From: CAVWGP01 sp963754645
GTDB taxonomy: Bacteria; Pseudomonadota; Alphaproteobacteria; Bin65
Assembly: GCA_963754645.1 (NCBI GenBank)
Contig: CAVWGP010000004.1
Span: forward strand, 682,001-746,000
DNA length: 64,000 bases
Reading direction: 5' to 3'
This document shows, in pieces, positions 53,777-63,864 of this stretch; position 1 is the first letter of the stretch, and each line of letters starts with the position of its first letter. The notes under the pieces are model-generated. The model saw only the letters and a program-made list of their open reading frames with translations, did not search any database and had not been told where the DNA came from. Made by a program: the position numbers and the translations under genes.

Positions 53777-56348
53777 ATGAACGAATTTCCCATCGATCCG
53801 CTGCTGCCGGCGATCGGCGCGTCGCTGGCGAAGGCGCCGAACCTTGTCTTGCAAGCGCCGCCAGGCGCCGGCAAGACGACGCGCGTGCCGCCGGCCTTGC
53901 TCGATGCCGCGTGGCGCCAAGACCGCAAGATCGTCGTGCTCGAGCCGCGGCGCCTGGCGGCGCGCGCCGCCGCGCGTTTCATGGCGCAAGCGCGCGGCGA
54001 GGCCGTCGGCGAAACCATCGGCTACCGCGTGCGGCTCGATAGCAAAGTCGGCGCCAAGACGCGGATCGAGTTCGTCACCGACGGCTTGTTCCTGCGCCGC
54101 CTGCAGGGCGATCCGAACCTCGACGGTGTCGCCGCGGTCCTGTTCGACGAAATTCACGAGCGCAGCCTGGATATCGATTTGGCCCTCGCCCTTTGCCTCG
54201 AAGTGCAGGGCGCGCTGCGGCCCGATCTGCGCCTGATCGCCATGTCGGCAACGCTCGATGGCGCGCCGCTCGCCAAGCTCATGGCCAATGCGCCGCTGCT
54301 CACCAGCGAAGGGCGGGCTTTTCCGGTGGAAACCCGCTGGCTCGGCCGGCCCGCGCAGGGCGTCTACATCGAGGACGCTGTCGCAAGCGCGATCCGCCGC
54401 GCGGTCGCGGACGAGCCGGGCGATGTGCTGGTGTTCTTGCCCGGCGCCGGCGAAATTCGCCGCGTCGCGCGCCGGCTGGAGGAACGGCCGCTCGGCGACA
54501 CGATCCGCGCCATGCCGCTCTATGGCGATCTCGATCAGCGCGCCCAGGACGAGGCGATCCGGCCCAGCCCGCCCGGGCGGCGCAAGATCGTGCTCGCCAC
54601 CTCGATTGCCGAAACCAGCCTGACCATCGAAGGCGTGCGCGTCGTCGTCGATAGCGGCTTGGCGCGCGTGCCGCGCTTCGATCCCGCCAGCGGCATGACG
54701 CGGCTCGATACGGTGCGCGTTTCGCAAGCGGCGGCCGAGCAGCGCCGCGGCCGCGCGGGGCGGGTGGCGCCGGGTGCCTGCTACCGGCTCTGGCTCGAAA
54801 CCGAACACCGCGCGCTCGCGCCCTTCGCCGAGCCGGAGATTCGCAGCGCCGATCTGGCACCGCATGATGCTGGAACTCGCCCTCTGGGGCACGGCGGAGC
54901 CCGCGGGCTTGGCGTGGATCGATCCGCCGCCGCAAGGCGCAATCGACCAGGCGCGCGAATTGCTGACACGGCTCGGCGCCCTGGATCGCGGAGGGCGGAT
55001 CACGCCGCATGGCCGCGCCATGGCCGGCTTCGGCGCCCATCCGCGGCTCGCGCATATGATGATCGCGGGCGAGGCGATGGGCGAGGGCGCTCTTGCCGTG
55101 GAGCTCGCCGCCTTGCTTGAGGAACGCGATATTCTGAGCGGCGGTGAGGGCGGAAATTCCGCCCGGCGCTCCATCGACATTCGCCTGCGACTGACGGCGT
55201 TCGAAGCGCGCGATCACGACCGCGCCCTCGATCGCGGCGCCGTCGAGCGCATGCGCCGGGTTGCCGCGATGTGGCGGCGGCAACTGCGGATCGACAAAGC
55301 CGCGTCTTCCAACGATCGCGCCACCGGCCGGCTCCTGGCGCTGGCCTATCCCGATCGAATCGCCCAACGGCGCGGCGAAAGCCGCGGCAGCTTCCGCTTG
55401 CGCAACGGGCGGGGCGCCGCCTGCGACGCGGCCGATCCGCTCGCCGCCATGCCCTATCTCGCCGTCGCCGAACTCGACGGCGAGCGGCAGGAGGCGCGGA
55501 TTTTCCGGGCGGCGCCGATCGCGCGCGAGGACATCGAGGACTTGTTCGGCGCCGAGATCGCGACCCAGGACGAAATCGCTTGGGACGAGCGCGACGGCAT
55601 GGTCAAAGCGCGGCGCCGGCGCACGCTCGACGGACTGGTTCTGTCCGAAGCGGCGCTGCGCGATCCCGATCCCGGCCTGATGGCGAGCGCCGTGATCGAC
55701 GGCATCGGGCGGCTGGGTTTGGACGCCCTGCCGTGGAGCGGCGAGGCTGCGAGCCTGCGCGCCCGCATCGCGTTCATGCGCCGGGTCGATCCGCCGCAAC
55801 AGGACTGGCCGGACATGGGCGACACGGCGTTGGCGGAAACGCTCGAAACCTGGCTGGCGCCGTTCCTCGCCGGCATCGCGCGGCGCAGCCAATTCGGCGA
55901 CATCCCGCTGGCCAAGGCCCTCGCGGCGCGGCTGAGCTGGGAGCAGGCTCGGCGTTTGGACCGCGAGGCGCCGGAAACGATCCAGGTGCCGAGCGGGCGC
56001 AATCTCCGGATCGACTACGCCGCCGGGGACGTCCCGGTCCTGCCGGTCCGCATCCAGGAAATGTTCGGCACCGCTGCCACGCCGGCCGTGGCCGGCGGGC
56101 GCGTGCCGCTTCTGCTCCATCTATTGTCGCCCGCCCAGCGGCCGATCCAGGTGACGCGCGACCTGGTCAGCTTCTGGCGCAACGGCTATCCCGAGGCGCG
56201 CGGCGACCTGCGCGGGCGTTACCCGCGGCATTATTGGCCCGACGATCCGATGGCCGCCGTCCCCACCAGCCGCGCGCGCGCGCGAGCGCGGCCGCGCTCG
56301 ATTCCGGTGAATGCCGGCATGCTCGTGCCGATGTTGACGGTCCATTAA
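53777..56348 (+). CDS. hrpB: ATP-dependent RNA helicase HrpB, frameshifted
   Basis: DEAH-box helicase of about 855 residues when repaired: Walker A QAPPGAGKTTRVP, DEIHERS (DEAH-type variant), SAT, TSIAETSLTIEGV and QRRGRAGR, then the HrpB-specific C-terminal region ending in a PTSRARAR tail. The frame breaks near 54863; deleting one base gives SADLAPMMLELALWG. The two frames overlap and join cleanly, so error is likely. C-terminal RARARAR is longer than usual. Confidence 0.93.
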
Positions 56349-56501
56349 ATTTATTGCGGCACGATGCGGCCCGCGGCGATTGAACACGGCATCGGGATGT
56401 GCAATATCGCGCGAGGTCGCGCCCGGCTTCGATCCATCCTCCCGCCACATTCCGATTGTAGATACCGACCCATGCCGATCAAACCTGTTGGACCCTTGTC
56501 G

Positions 56502-57257
56502 ATGCGCCGTGCCTTCCTGGCCTGCCTGATGCTGGCGCTGTTGCTCCCCGCGCCCGCGCCGGCGCAGGAAAAAGACATTGCCAGCGGCAATGTCGTCGCC
56601 GCTCCGAAACGCCCGTTTCGCATCGCCGTGCTCGGCGACTCCCTGGCCGATGGGTTGTGGGGCGGCCTCTATCGCGGCCATATCCGGCAAAAGGACCGCA
56701 TCGTCATCGAGCGGTTCGCGGTCAATTCCGCGGGTTTCACCGCCTATAATTTCGAGGCGCAGCTCGCCAAGGCGCTGGAGAAGGGGCCGATCGACCTCGT
56801 CGTCTTCCAGGTCGGCGCCAACGACCGGCAGCGCGTATTCGCGGTCGGGAATTCCAAGGAATGGGCGGTATTCAAAACGTCGAAATGGCACACGCTTTAT
56901 CGCCAGAACATCCAGCAATTTCTCGCCTTGCTCCAGGAAAAGAAAATTCCGATCGCCTGGGTCGGCCTGCCGATCATGCGCAAGGACGACGCCAACGAAG
57001 ACGCGCGCATGATGAACGGCATTTACCGCTCGGCGATCGGCGAAATCGGCGGCGTTTTCATCGACATTTGGTCGCTCAGCGCGAACAAGGACCAGGAATA
57101 CGATCCCTATTTCGAGGACGAGGGCGGGCGCAAGAAACGCTTCCGCGCCGACGACGGCATACACTTCACCGATGCCGGATACGAGTATCTGACGCGCCAG
57201 GTCTTGAAGGCGATGCGCGAGAAAATGCCCGATCTCCGGCTTTGGCAGGCCGAATAG
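56502..57257 (+). CDS. SGNH/GDSL hydrolase-like protein (DUF459 type)
   Basis: 251 residues from MRRAFLACL. A signal peptide is cleaved near PAPAQ. The SGNH blocks are AVLGDSLADGLWGGL (nucleophile Ser), QVGANDRQ (Asn) and DGIHFTDAGYEYLTRQV (Asp/His). An in-frame ATG at 56472 is an alternative. First gene of a run with overlapping or close neighbours that make an O-acetylation-type operon. It could deacylate or acylate a periplasmic glycan. Confidence 0.88.
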   Translation: MRRAFLACLMLALLLPAPAPAQEKDIASGNVVAAPKRPFRIAVLGDSLADGLWGGLYRGHIRQKDRIVIERFAVNSAGFTAYNFEAQLAKALEKGPIDLVVFQVGANDRQRVFAVGNSKEWAVFKTSKWHTLYRQNIQQFLALLQEKKIPIAWVGLPIMRKDDANEDARMMNGIYRSAIGEIGGVFIDIWSLSANKDQEYDPYFEDEGGRKKRFRADDGIHFTDAGYEYLTRQVLKAMREKMPDLRLWQAE

Positions 57258-57260
57258 GCG

Positions 57261-58685
57261 ATGCGGCTCGACGCATGCTTAAGCGCCGCGGCGGCGTTGT
57301 TGGTGCTGGCGGCGAGCGCCGCCGCGCAGGGCGTTGAGCCCGAAACGCTGCGATTGACGCCGGACGAGCGCCAGGCCGATCACGAGGACCGCGAAACCCA
57401 GCTCAAGAAACGCATCGCCGAAGCCGAAGCGCGCTGGCGGGCGGAGCGGGCGCGCGCCGAACGCGACGCGCCGGCCCGCGACGCCGTGCGCGACCGCAAC
57501 GCGCTGGCGAATTTCCTGGCCGCGCTCGAAGCCTACGAAAAAACCGGCCGGACCGGGCGGCTGACGATCCTGCAGCTCGGCGACAGCCACACCGCCGGCG
57601 ACAATTGGTCGGGCTATCTGCGCGAAAGGCTGCAGCGCCGCTTCGGCGACGGCGGGCGCGGCATGATCGCGCCGGGCAAGCCGTTCCGCGATTACCGTCC
57701 GTATCAGCTGCGCGTGGCGCAAACCGGCGAGTGGATGAATTTCAGCTACCGCGATTGGAGCGGCACCGGCATCGGCTTCTACGCCGCGCAAAGCAGGAAG
57801 GCGGACGACACGATCGAGGCGGCGACGCGCGGCCTCAAGACCTTCGATACGATCGAGATCGAGTTGTTGCGCGAGCCCAATGGCGGCAGTTTCGCGCTCG
57901 ATGTCGACGGCCACGTCGTGCGGACGATCGCGACCAAGGGCCGCAGCGAATTCGAGCGCATCGTCACGCCGCTGGCGCGCGCCGGCTATCACGCGACCTT
58001 GGCGCTCAAGGGCGACGGGCCGGTGACGATCCTGTCGTGGTCGCTGCTGCGCAAAAGCGGGCTGGTGTACGTCAGCCACGGGGTCAGCGGCGAGACGGTG
58101 AATTTGCTCGGCCGCTGGAATCAGGGTCTGGCCCATTGGCAGATCGGCACCCTCAACCCGGCGCTCGTCATCGTCGCATTCGGCACCAACGAAGGATTCA
58201 CGACGCGCTTCAATGCCGAGGAATACGAGAGCGATTTCCGCGAGCGGCTGAAGGGCCTGCGCGCCATGGTGCCGAACGCGTCCGTCGTCGTCGTGACGGC
58301 GCCCGATGGCGCGCGCCTGCCGTCGTGGTGCGCGCGCAGCGCCGCGCAGCGCGAGCGTTTCGATTGCCGGCCGCTGCGCCCCGCCCATGCCGGGAATTAC
58401 CCGGAGCTGGTCGAGCGCAAAAGCCGCGACATCTGCTATTGGCACAGCCCGCCGACGCTCGACCAAGTGCGCCGCATCCAGCGCAAGGTGGCGGACCAGC
58501 TCGGCGTCTATTTCTGGGATTGGTCGCGCGTCATGGGCGGCGAGTGCGGCATGGACCGCTGGGCGCGCATGACGCCGCCGCGCAGCACCGCCGACCGCGT
58601 GCATATGAAGCTCGACGGCTACGATCTCAGCGGCGAGGCGCTGTACCAGGACCTCTTGCGCCACTATTCTCCGGCGCGGCGCTAG
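57261..58685 (+). CDS. Second SGNH hydrolase family protein
   Basis: 474 residues. Signal peptide, a charged helical stretch (about 35-85), then LQLGDSHTAGDNWSGYL (Ser block), a beta-sandwich insertion (about 145-245), IVAFGTNEGF (Asn) and DRVHMKLDGY (Asp/His). The layout resembles AlgX/PatB-type acetyltransferases. It starts three bases after the previous gene. Confidence 0.87.
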   Translation: MRLDACLSAAAALLVLAASAAAQGVEPETLRLTPDERQADHEDRETQLKKRIAEAEARWRAERARAERDAPARDAVRDRNALANFLAALEAYEKTGRTGRLTILQLGDSHTAGDNWSGYLRERLQRRFGDGGRGMIAPGKPFRDYRPYQLRVAQTGEWMNFSYRDWSGTGIGFYAAQSRKADDTIEAATRGLKTFDTIEIELLREPNGGSFALDVDGHVVRTIATKGRSEFERIVTPLARAGYHATLALKGDGPVTILSWSLLRKSGLVYVSHGVSGETVNLLGRWNQGLAHWQIGTLNPALVIVAFGTNEGFTTRFNAEEYESDFRERLKGLRAMVPNASVVVVTAPDGARLPSWCARSAAQRERFDCRPLRPAHAGNYPELVERKSRDICYWHSPPTLDQVRRIQRKVADQLGVYFWDWSRVMGGECGMDRWARMTPPRSTADRVHMKLDGYDLSGEALYQDLLRHYSPARR

Positions 58686-58712
58686 CCCGAAATCCGGGCG
58701 CCAATCCGCCGG

Positions 58713-60131
58713 ATGCTGTTTCCCACCCTCAATTTCCTGATCTTTTTCGCCGTCGTTCTCGGACTCGGCTGGGCCCTGGTCGAGCGCGACCAGTGGCGCA
58801 AATGGCTGCTGACCGCCGCGAGCTACGTTTTCTACGCCTTTTGGGATTGGCGTTTCGCCTTTCTCCTGCTCGGCAACACCGTGGCGATCTACGCCGTCGG
58901 CCTGTGGCTCGAACAAGCCGGCGGCGAGCGCCGCCGCCGCGTCATCGTCGCGATCGGCATCGTGCTGCAGCTCGTCGTCCTCGGCTTCTTCAAATATTAC
59001 GAGTTCTTCGTCGCCTCGCTCAACGACGTGCTGCGCGGCGCCGGATTGCAGCGCGAAATTCCGATCTTCGAAGTCATCTTGCCGGTGGGGATCTCGTTCT
59101 TCACGTTCCAAGGCATTTCCTACGTCGTCGACGTCTATGGCCGCGTCGTCAAGCCGTGCCGGTCTTTCGTCGATCTCGCGCTGTACAAATCGTTCTTCCC
59201 GCAACTCGTCGCCGGCCCCATCGTGCGCGCCGCCGACTTCCTTCCGCAACTCGAAAGGAAGCCGAACGCAACGGCGGTCCATGTCAGTCTCGGATTGACG
59301 CTGATCGTCTGGGGCCTGTTCAAGAAATCGATCGTCGCGAGCTATCTCGCCATCGACCTCGTCGACAAGGTGTTCCTCGATCCGGGCCGCTACGGCGCGC
59401 TCGACCTCGTGCTGGGCATTTACGGCTACGCGGTGCAGATCTATTGCGATTTCAGCGCCTATAGCGATATCGCCATCGGTGCCGCCATGCTGTTGGGCTA
59501 CACCTTTCCGCGCAATTTCGATCAGCCCTACCGCGCCGCCAGCCTCGGCGAGTTCTGGCGGCGCTGGCACATTTCGTTGTCGTCGTGGCTGCGCGACTAT
59601 CTCTATATTCCGCTTGGCGGCAATCGCGGCTCGGCGCTCAAGACCTACCGCAATTTGCTGCTCACCATGCTGCTCGGCGGTCTCTGGCATGGGGCGGCGT
59701 TGAAATTCGTCGCCTGGGGTTTCCTGCACGGCGCGGGCTTGGCGGTCGAGCGTTTCGCCAGCCGCGCGCGGCGCGACGCGATCTGGGGGCCGCGGCCGGT
59801 CGCGGTATTCCTCGTCTTCAATTTCGTGTGCCTGTGCTGGATATTCTTCCGCGCCAAGGATCTTTCGGGCGCGCTCGATGTTCTCGCCGGGCTCGCGCAG
59901 TGGTCGAAGGCGGCGGAGCTGGCGTCGCCCCTATCGATCGCGCTGATCGCGCTCGGCCTCGCCATGCATTTCACGCCGCGCGACTTGATCCATCGTGTCG
60001 AGCAGGCGTTCGTCCGCATGCCGGCCGCCGCCGTCGGCGTCGTTTGCGGATTGTCGGTCGCCGTCATCGAGATCCTTCGGCCTCGATGGCACGGCGCCTT
60101 TCATCTATTTCCAGTTTTGAGCGCGCCATGA
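58713..60131 (+). CDS. MBOAT-family O-acyltransferase (AlgI/PatA/DltB-like)
   Basis: 472 residues, about ten membrane helices. The MBOAT signatures RRWHISLSSWLRDYLYIPLGG and LLGGLWHGAALKFVAWGFLHG carry the catalytic histidine. It transfers acetyl groups across the inner membrane to a partner such as the SGNH proteins of this operon, for alginate, peptidoglycan or exopolysaccharide O-acetylation. The glycan is unknown. Confidence 0.94.
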   Translation: MLFPTLNFLIFFAVVLGLGWALVERDQWRKWLLTAASYVFYAFWDWRFAFLLLGNTVAIYAVGLWLEQAGGERRRRVIVAIGIVLQLVVLGFFKYYEFFVASLNDVLRGAGLQREIPIFEVILPVGISFFTFQGISYVVDVYGRVVKPCRSFVDLALYKSFFPQLVAGPIVRAADFLPQLERKPNATAVHVSLGLTLIVWGLFKKSIVASYLAIDLVDKVFLDPGRYGALDLVLGIYGYAVQIYCDFSAYSDIAIGAAMLLGYTFPRNFDQPYRAASLGEFWRRWHISLSSWLRDYLYIPLGGNRGSALKTYRNLLLTMLLGGLWHGAALKFVAWGFLHGAGLAVERFASRARRDAIWGPRPVAVFLVFNFVCLCWIFFRAKDLSGALDVLAGLAQWSKAAELASPLSIALIALGLAMHFTPRDLIHRVEQAFVRMPAAAVGVVCGLSVAVIEILRPRWHGAFHLFPVLSAP

Positions 60132-60472
60132 GCGAAACCGGCAACCATCATCGCCTGTCGCGCAGCATGCCGCCGGCGCTCGATCCGACCGTGGGCGCGC
60201 GGCGGGAGAATGCGAAGCGGCTGTGGCCGGCGTTGGCGACGGGCATCGCGATGCTGGCGTTGTTCAACGCGCAAGGCTTGGAAAAATGGGCCGCCGGCCT
60301 GCCGGGAAATTCCGCCGGCAACGCCGTTCTTGTGGGCGCGCAATATTGGCACGAGCGGATGACGGCGCTGGGCCCGGCGCGCGTGTTCGAGGCGGTGCGA
60401 AAAAGGTTCCGCGCCCTGCGCGGCGAGTGGGGCGGCATGCCGTCATCCGAGCGGAGCGCGCTGCGCGCGTAG
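60128..60472 (+). CDS. Small membrane protein of the O-acetylation operon
   Basis: 114 residues, overlapping the MBOAT stop in an ATGA. One membrane helix (about 33-50), then an amphipathic helix region. The last codons lie inside a family A palindromic repeat (from 60441), so the natural C terminus may have been altered by that insertion. Family not recognised. Confidence 0.6.
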   Translation: MSETGNHHRLSRSMPPALDPTVGARRENAKRLWPALATGIAMLALFNAQGLEKWAAGLPGNSAGNAVLVGAQYWHERMTALGPARVFEAVRKRFRALRGEWGGMPSSERSALRA

Positions 60473-60573
60473 CGGAGGGACCTGACCGGACTACTTCGCC
60501 GCGCGCTGCGGCACAACGCTAGTCCGCCGAGGTCCCTCCGCTCCGCGCCTTCGGCGCTCCGGTCGGGATGACG
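60441..60573. repeat. Palindromic repeat family A, copy 4
   Basis: Starts CGTCATCCGAGCGGAGCG and ends CGGTCGGGATGACG; interior GGAGGGACC arms with GGACTA and TAGTCC loops. The left arm lacks three bases relative to other copies. It overlaps the end of the small membrane protein gene and lies 17 bases from the stop of the AhpD-like gene. Confidence 0.85.
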
Positions 60574-60589
60574 GCTATTTTTTAGCGGT

Positions 60590-61156
60590 TTACTCCGCGG
60601 CACCCTTGCGCTCGGCCATGCGGGCCTGGAACGGCTTGAGGTAACCGTTCGCCGAAGCGTTCTTGGCGCGCAGGGCGAACTTGGCGGGATCGGCCTCGAC
60701 GCCGCTGCCATCGACCAGGCGGTTCATGAAATTGGCGAGGCAGCACAGCGCGATGGCCTGATGGAAGGCGGCGTCGTCCCAGCCCGCGGCATAGACCGGG
60801 TCGGCATCGGCCGGCACCATGCGCGACGGCGTCTCGGTGAGCTTTTTCACGTAGCGCAGCAGCGGCTTGATTTTTTCGGCGACCGGCGCGTCGTCGATGG
60901 CGATGCGCAGCTTGTCGAACACGTCCTGCGCCGCGCCGAACAGCTTGGCGGTTTCCGAATGACCGCCGAAGCAATAATGGCAATGATTGAGATCGGAGCA
61001 ATAGGAAAAGATCAGTTCGCGCTCCTGGAAGCTCAGCGGTCCGGGCCCGCGGAACAGGCGCTCGGAAAAATCGGCAAACGGCGCATAGAGCTCCGAGAAA
61101 GCGAGAAAGACGTCGAACACGGTGGCTTTCGGCGGCAGAGTGCGGAGCTGGGGCAT
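60590..61156 (-). CDS. AhpD/carboxymuconolactone decarboxylase-family protein
   Basis: 188 residues with the peroxidase-related core NHCHYCFGGHSETAK (CxxC plus His) and AAFHQAIALCCLANFMNRLVDG. Alkylhydroperoxidase D-like proteins reduce peroxides using the CxxC pair. Start ATG 61156 (MPQLRTLPP). It is divergent from livH. Confidence 0.88.
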   Translation of the reverse strand: MPQLRTLPPKATVFDVFLAFSELYAPFADFSERLFRGPGPLSFQERELIFSYCSDLNHCHYCFGGHSETAKLFGAAQDVFDKLRIAIDDAPVAEKIKPLLRYVKKLTETPSRMVPADADPVYAAGWDDAAFHQAIALCCLANFMNRLVDGSGVEADPAKFALRAKNASANGYLKPFQARMAERKGAAE

Positions 61157-61271
61157 GGGATATCCTGCAATGAGCGGGGCGGCGGCGGGCGGTTTGCCAG
61201 TGGTGCCGGACCTACGTTAGTTTACCCGCCGATAACGACAAGCCGAAAAGTGGCGGAGCGGGAGGCGGCGG

Positions 61272-62144
61272 TTGGACTGGGTGAATTTCGTGGGCGTCCA
61301 GATGCTGAACGCCCTGTGGCTCTCGGCGTTGCTGTTCATGCTCGCCGTCGGCCTGTCGGTCGTCTTCGGCCTGCTCGACGTGCTCAATCTCGCGCATTGC
61401 ACGCTTTACATGATCGGCGCCTATATCGGAGTGAGCCTGGCGGGCTGGCTCAATTCGTTCTGGCTGGCGCTGATTTTCGCGCCGCTCGCCGTGACCGCGC
61501 TGGGCGCCGCGCTTTACCTTGTCTTGCTGCGCCGGCTCGGCGGCAATCATCTGATCCAGGCGCTCGTCACCTTCGGCCTGATCTTCATCGGCTACGATCT
61601 GTCGCGCATCGTGTGGGGCGTCGAGATGCACCGCGTCGCCGAGCCGGCGCTGTTCGCCGCCAGCCTGCCGGTGTTCGGGCAAACCTATCCCGCCTATCGC
61701 TTCTTCGTCATCGCCATCGGATTGCTGACGATCGTCGGGCTCTATTTCGCCCTCGAGCGCACGCGCCTCGGCGCCATCGTGCGCGCCGGCGTCGATGACC
61801 GCGAGATGGCGGCGACGCTGGGCATCAACATCGACCGCGCCTTTTTCATCGTATTCTGTATCGGCACGGCGCTGGCCGGCGTTGCCGGGGTCTTGTTCGC
61901 GCCGATCCAGGCGGTGCAGCCGGGCATGGACGTCGATATCCTGATCCCGGCGCTCGTCGTCGTCGTGATCGGCGGGCCGGGCAGCTTGAAGGGCGCCGTG
62001 CTCGGCGCGCTCATCATCGGCGTGGCGCAGACGTTCGGCCAGGTCGAATTCCCTCAATTCGCCTCCTTCATCATGTACGCGGTGATGGCGGTCATTCTCC
62101 TGCTCCGGCCGCAAGGCCTCGTGCCGGTCAAGCCGAGCCACTGA
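61272..62144 (+). CDS. livH: Branched-chain amino-acid ABC transporter permease LivH
   Basis: 290 residues, about eight membrane helices, LivH signature FGLLDVLNLAHCTLYMIGAY and GVDDREMAATLGINI, VIGGPGSLKGAVLGALIIG. TTG start with GGGAGG six bases upstream. First gene of the liv operon. Confidence 0.94.
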   Translation: MDWVNFVGVQMLNALWLSALLFMLAVGLSVVFGLLDVLNLAHCTLYMIGAYIGVSLAGWLNSFWLALIFAPLAVTALGAALYLVLLRRLGGNHLIQALVTFGLIFIGYDLSRIVWGVEMHRVAEPALFAASLPVFGQTYPAYRFFVIAIGLLTIVGLYFALERTRLGAIVRAGVDDREMAATLGINIDRAFFIVFCIGTALAGVAGVLFAPIQAVQPGMDVDILIPALVVVVIGGPGSLKGAVLGALIIGVAQTFGQVEFPQFASFIMYAVMAVILLLRPQGLVPVKPSH

Positions 62145-62150
62145 ACGGCG

Positions 62151-63116
62151 ATGGCGCCGCGCGATCCGATCCGCTGGCCGATCGTCGCCGTCTTGTTCGG
62201 CGGCGCCTTCATCGGCGCCGCGATCTCCGGCCCCTATTGGCTGACCATCGTCACCGAGATCGCGATCCTGGCGATATTCGCGCTCAGCATCGATTTTCTC
62301 GTCGGCTATAGCGGACTCGTCACCTTCGGCCACGCCGGCTTCATGGGCGTCGGCGCCTACGCCACGGCCTATGCAAGTCATTTTCTCGGCTGGCCCCTGG
62401 GCGTCGCGATTCCGGTTTCGATCGCGGTCGGCGTCGTCTCCGGCCTCGCCGTCGGCTGGCTGGTGACGCGCGTCTCGGGCGTATTTTTTATCATGGTGAC
62501 GCTCGCATTCAGCATGATGTTCTGGGCCTGGGCCTCGAAGGCGCGGCTGTTCAACGGCGACGACGGGCTTGGGGGATTGAAGCGGCTCGATCTGCGCTCG
62601 ATCGGCATCAATCTCGAAAATCCCCGCGTATTCACGTTTTTCTGCCTGGCCGCCGCTTTCCTGGTTTATTTGCTGTTCCTGCAGCTCGCGCGCTCGCCGT
62701 TCGGCCAAGCGATGAAAGCGATCAAGCAGAATGAAAACCGCATCCGCGCCCAGGGCTGCCCGGTGCAAACTTACAAGGCCGCGGCCTTCGCGATCGCCGC
62801 CGCGGTCGCCGCCTTCGCCGGATCGCTGCAGGTGCAGAACACGAAATTCGTCGATCCCGGCATCGCCCACTGGCTCAAATCGGGCGAAGGCCTCGTCGTC
62901 GTCATCGTCGGCGGCGCGGGAACCTTGGTCGGGCCGCTGATCGGCACGTTTTTGTTCGTCCTGTTTCATAAAATCGTCGAGGGCTTCACCCAGCATTGGC
63001 AGGTGTGGATGGGCCTGTGCTTCATCGCCATCGTGCTGGCCGCGCCCGACGGACTCTACGGGCGGCTGCTCAGCCTGGCGCGCGGACGAGCGCCGCGCTC
63101 GTCCCGCGACGGTTGA
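62151..63116 (+). CDS. livM: Branched-chain amino-acid ABC transporter permease LivM
   Basis: 321 residues, about ten membrane helices, with SIDFLVGYSGLVTFGHAGFMGVGAY and QAMKAIKQNENRIRAQGCPV (the EAA-like loop that contacts the ATPase). It starts six bases after livH. Confidence 0.94.
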   Translation: MAPRDPIRWPIVAVLFGGAFIGAAISGPYWLTIVTEIAILAIFALSIDFLVGYSGLVTFGHAGFMGVGAYATAYASHFLGWPLGVAIPVSIAVGVVSGLAVGWLVTRVSGVFFIMVTLAFSMMFWAWASKARLFNGDDGLGGLKRLDLRSIGINLENPRVFTFFCLAAAFLVYLLFLQLARSPFGQAMKAIKQNENRIRAQGCPVQTYKAAAFAIAAAVAAFAGSLQVQNTKFVDPGIAHWLKSGEGLVVVIVGGAGTLVGPLIGTFLFVLFHKIVEGFTQHWQVWMGLCFIAIVLAAPDGLYGRLLSLARGRAPRSSRDG

Positions 63117-63126
63117 GGCGCGTCGC

Positions 63127-63864
63127 GTGCTCGTCGTCGAAAATCTGCGCAAGGCCTTCGGCTCGCTCGTCGTCACCGACGACGTGTCGTTGCGCATCGA
63201 GCCGGGCGCGCGCGAGGCCGTGATCGGCCCGAACGGCGCCGGCAAGACGACGTTCTTCAACTTGCTCAGCGGCGAGCTGCGGCCCGATGGCGGCCGGATC
63301 GCGCTGGGCGGCGTCGACATCACCGGCATGGCGCCCAACCGGCGGGTCCATGCCGGCCTGGCGCGCAGCTTCCAGCGCAACAATCTGTTCATGGACATGA
63401 CCGTGGCCGAGAGCCTGGCCACGGCGGTGGCGGTGCGGCGCGGCGCGAGCCGGGTATTCTGGCGCGGTTTTTGGCGCCGCGCGGATTTGCATGGGCGGGC
63501 GGAAGACATCGCCGTCATGGTCGGCCTCGCGGACCGTCGCGCAACGCAAGTCCGGCATCTCTCCTATGGCAGCCAGCGCCAGCTCGAAATCGGCATGGCC
63601 TTGGCCGCCGAGCCGCGCTTGCTGCTGCTCGACGAGCCCACCGCCGGCATGAGTCCCGAGGAGACCCACGCCATGCAGGCGCTGATCGGCGGCTTGCCGC
63701 GCGATCTCACGGTGCTGCTGATCGAGCACGACATGGACGTGGTGTTCGACATCGCCGAGCGCATCACCGTGCTCGATTACGGCCGCGTTCTGCTGCAGGG
63801 GCCGCCGGCGGAGATCCGCAATTCGCCCATCGTCCGGCAAATCTATCTCGGCGCGGAGGCGTGA
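63127..63864 (+). CDS. livG: Branched-chain amino-acid ABC transporter ATPase LivG
   Basis: 245 residues: Walker A GPNGAGKTT, signature LSYGSQRQLEI, Walker B LLLLDEPTAGM and the switch His in LIEHDMDVVF. GTG start. The stop overlaps the livF ATG (TGATG). Confidence 0.95.
   Translation: MLVVENLRKAFGSLVVTDDVSLRIEPGAREAVIGPNGAGKTTFFNLLSGELRPDGGRIALGGVDITGMAPNRRVHAGLARSFQRNNLFMDMTVAESLATAVAVRRGASRVFWRGFWRRADLHGRAEDIAVMVGLADRRATQVRHLSYGSQRQLEIGMALAAEPRLLLLDEPTAGMSPEETHAMQALIGGLPRDLTVLLIEHDMDVVFDIAERITVLDYGRVLLQGPPAEIRNSPIVRQIYLGAEA

Noticed and set aside
56270..56300. RARARAR expansion at the HrpB C terminus as a separate repeat
   Set aside because: A short run of GCGCGC that extends the usual C-terminal basic tail; no sign of instability beyond it.
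57279..59729. An 816-codon minus-strand frame
   Set aside because: Antisense to the second SGNH gene and MBOAT; composition is Arg/Glu/Ala-rich without domain signs.
61212..63518. A 768-codon minus-strand frame
   Set aside because: Antisense to livH, livM and livG; no motif.
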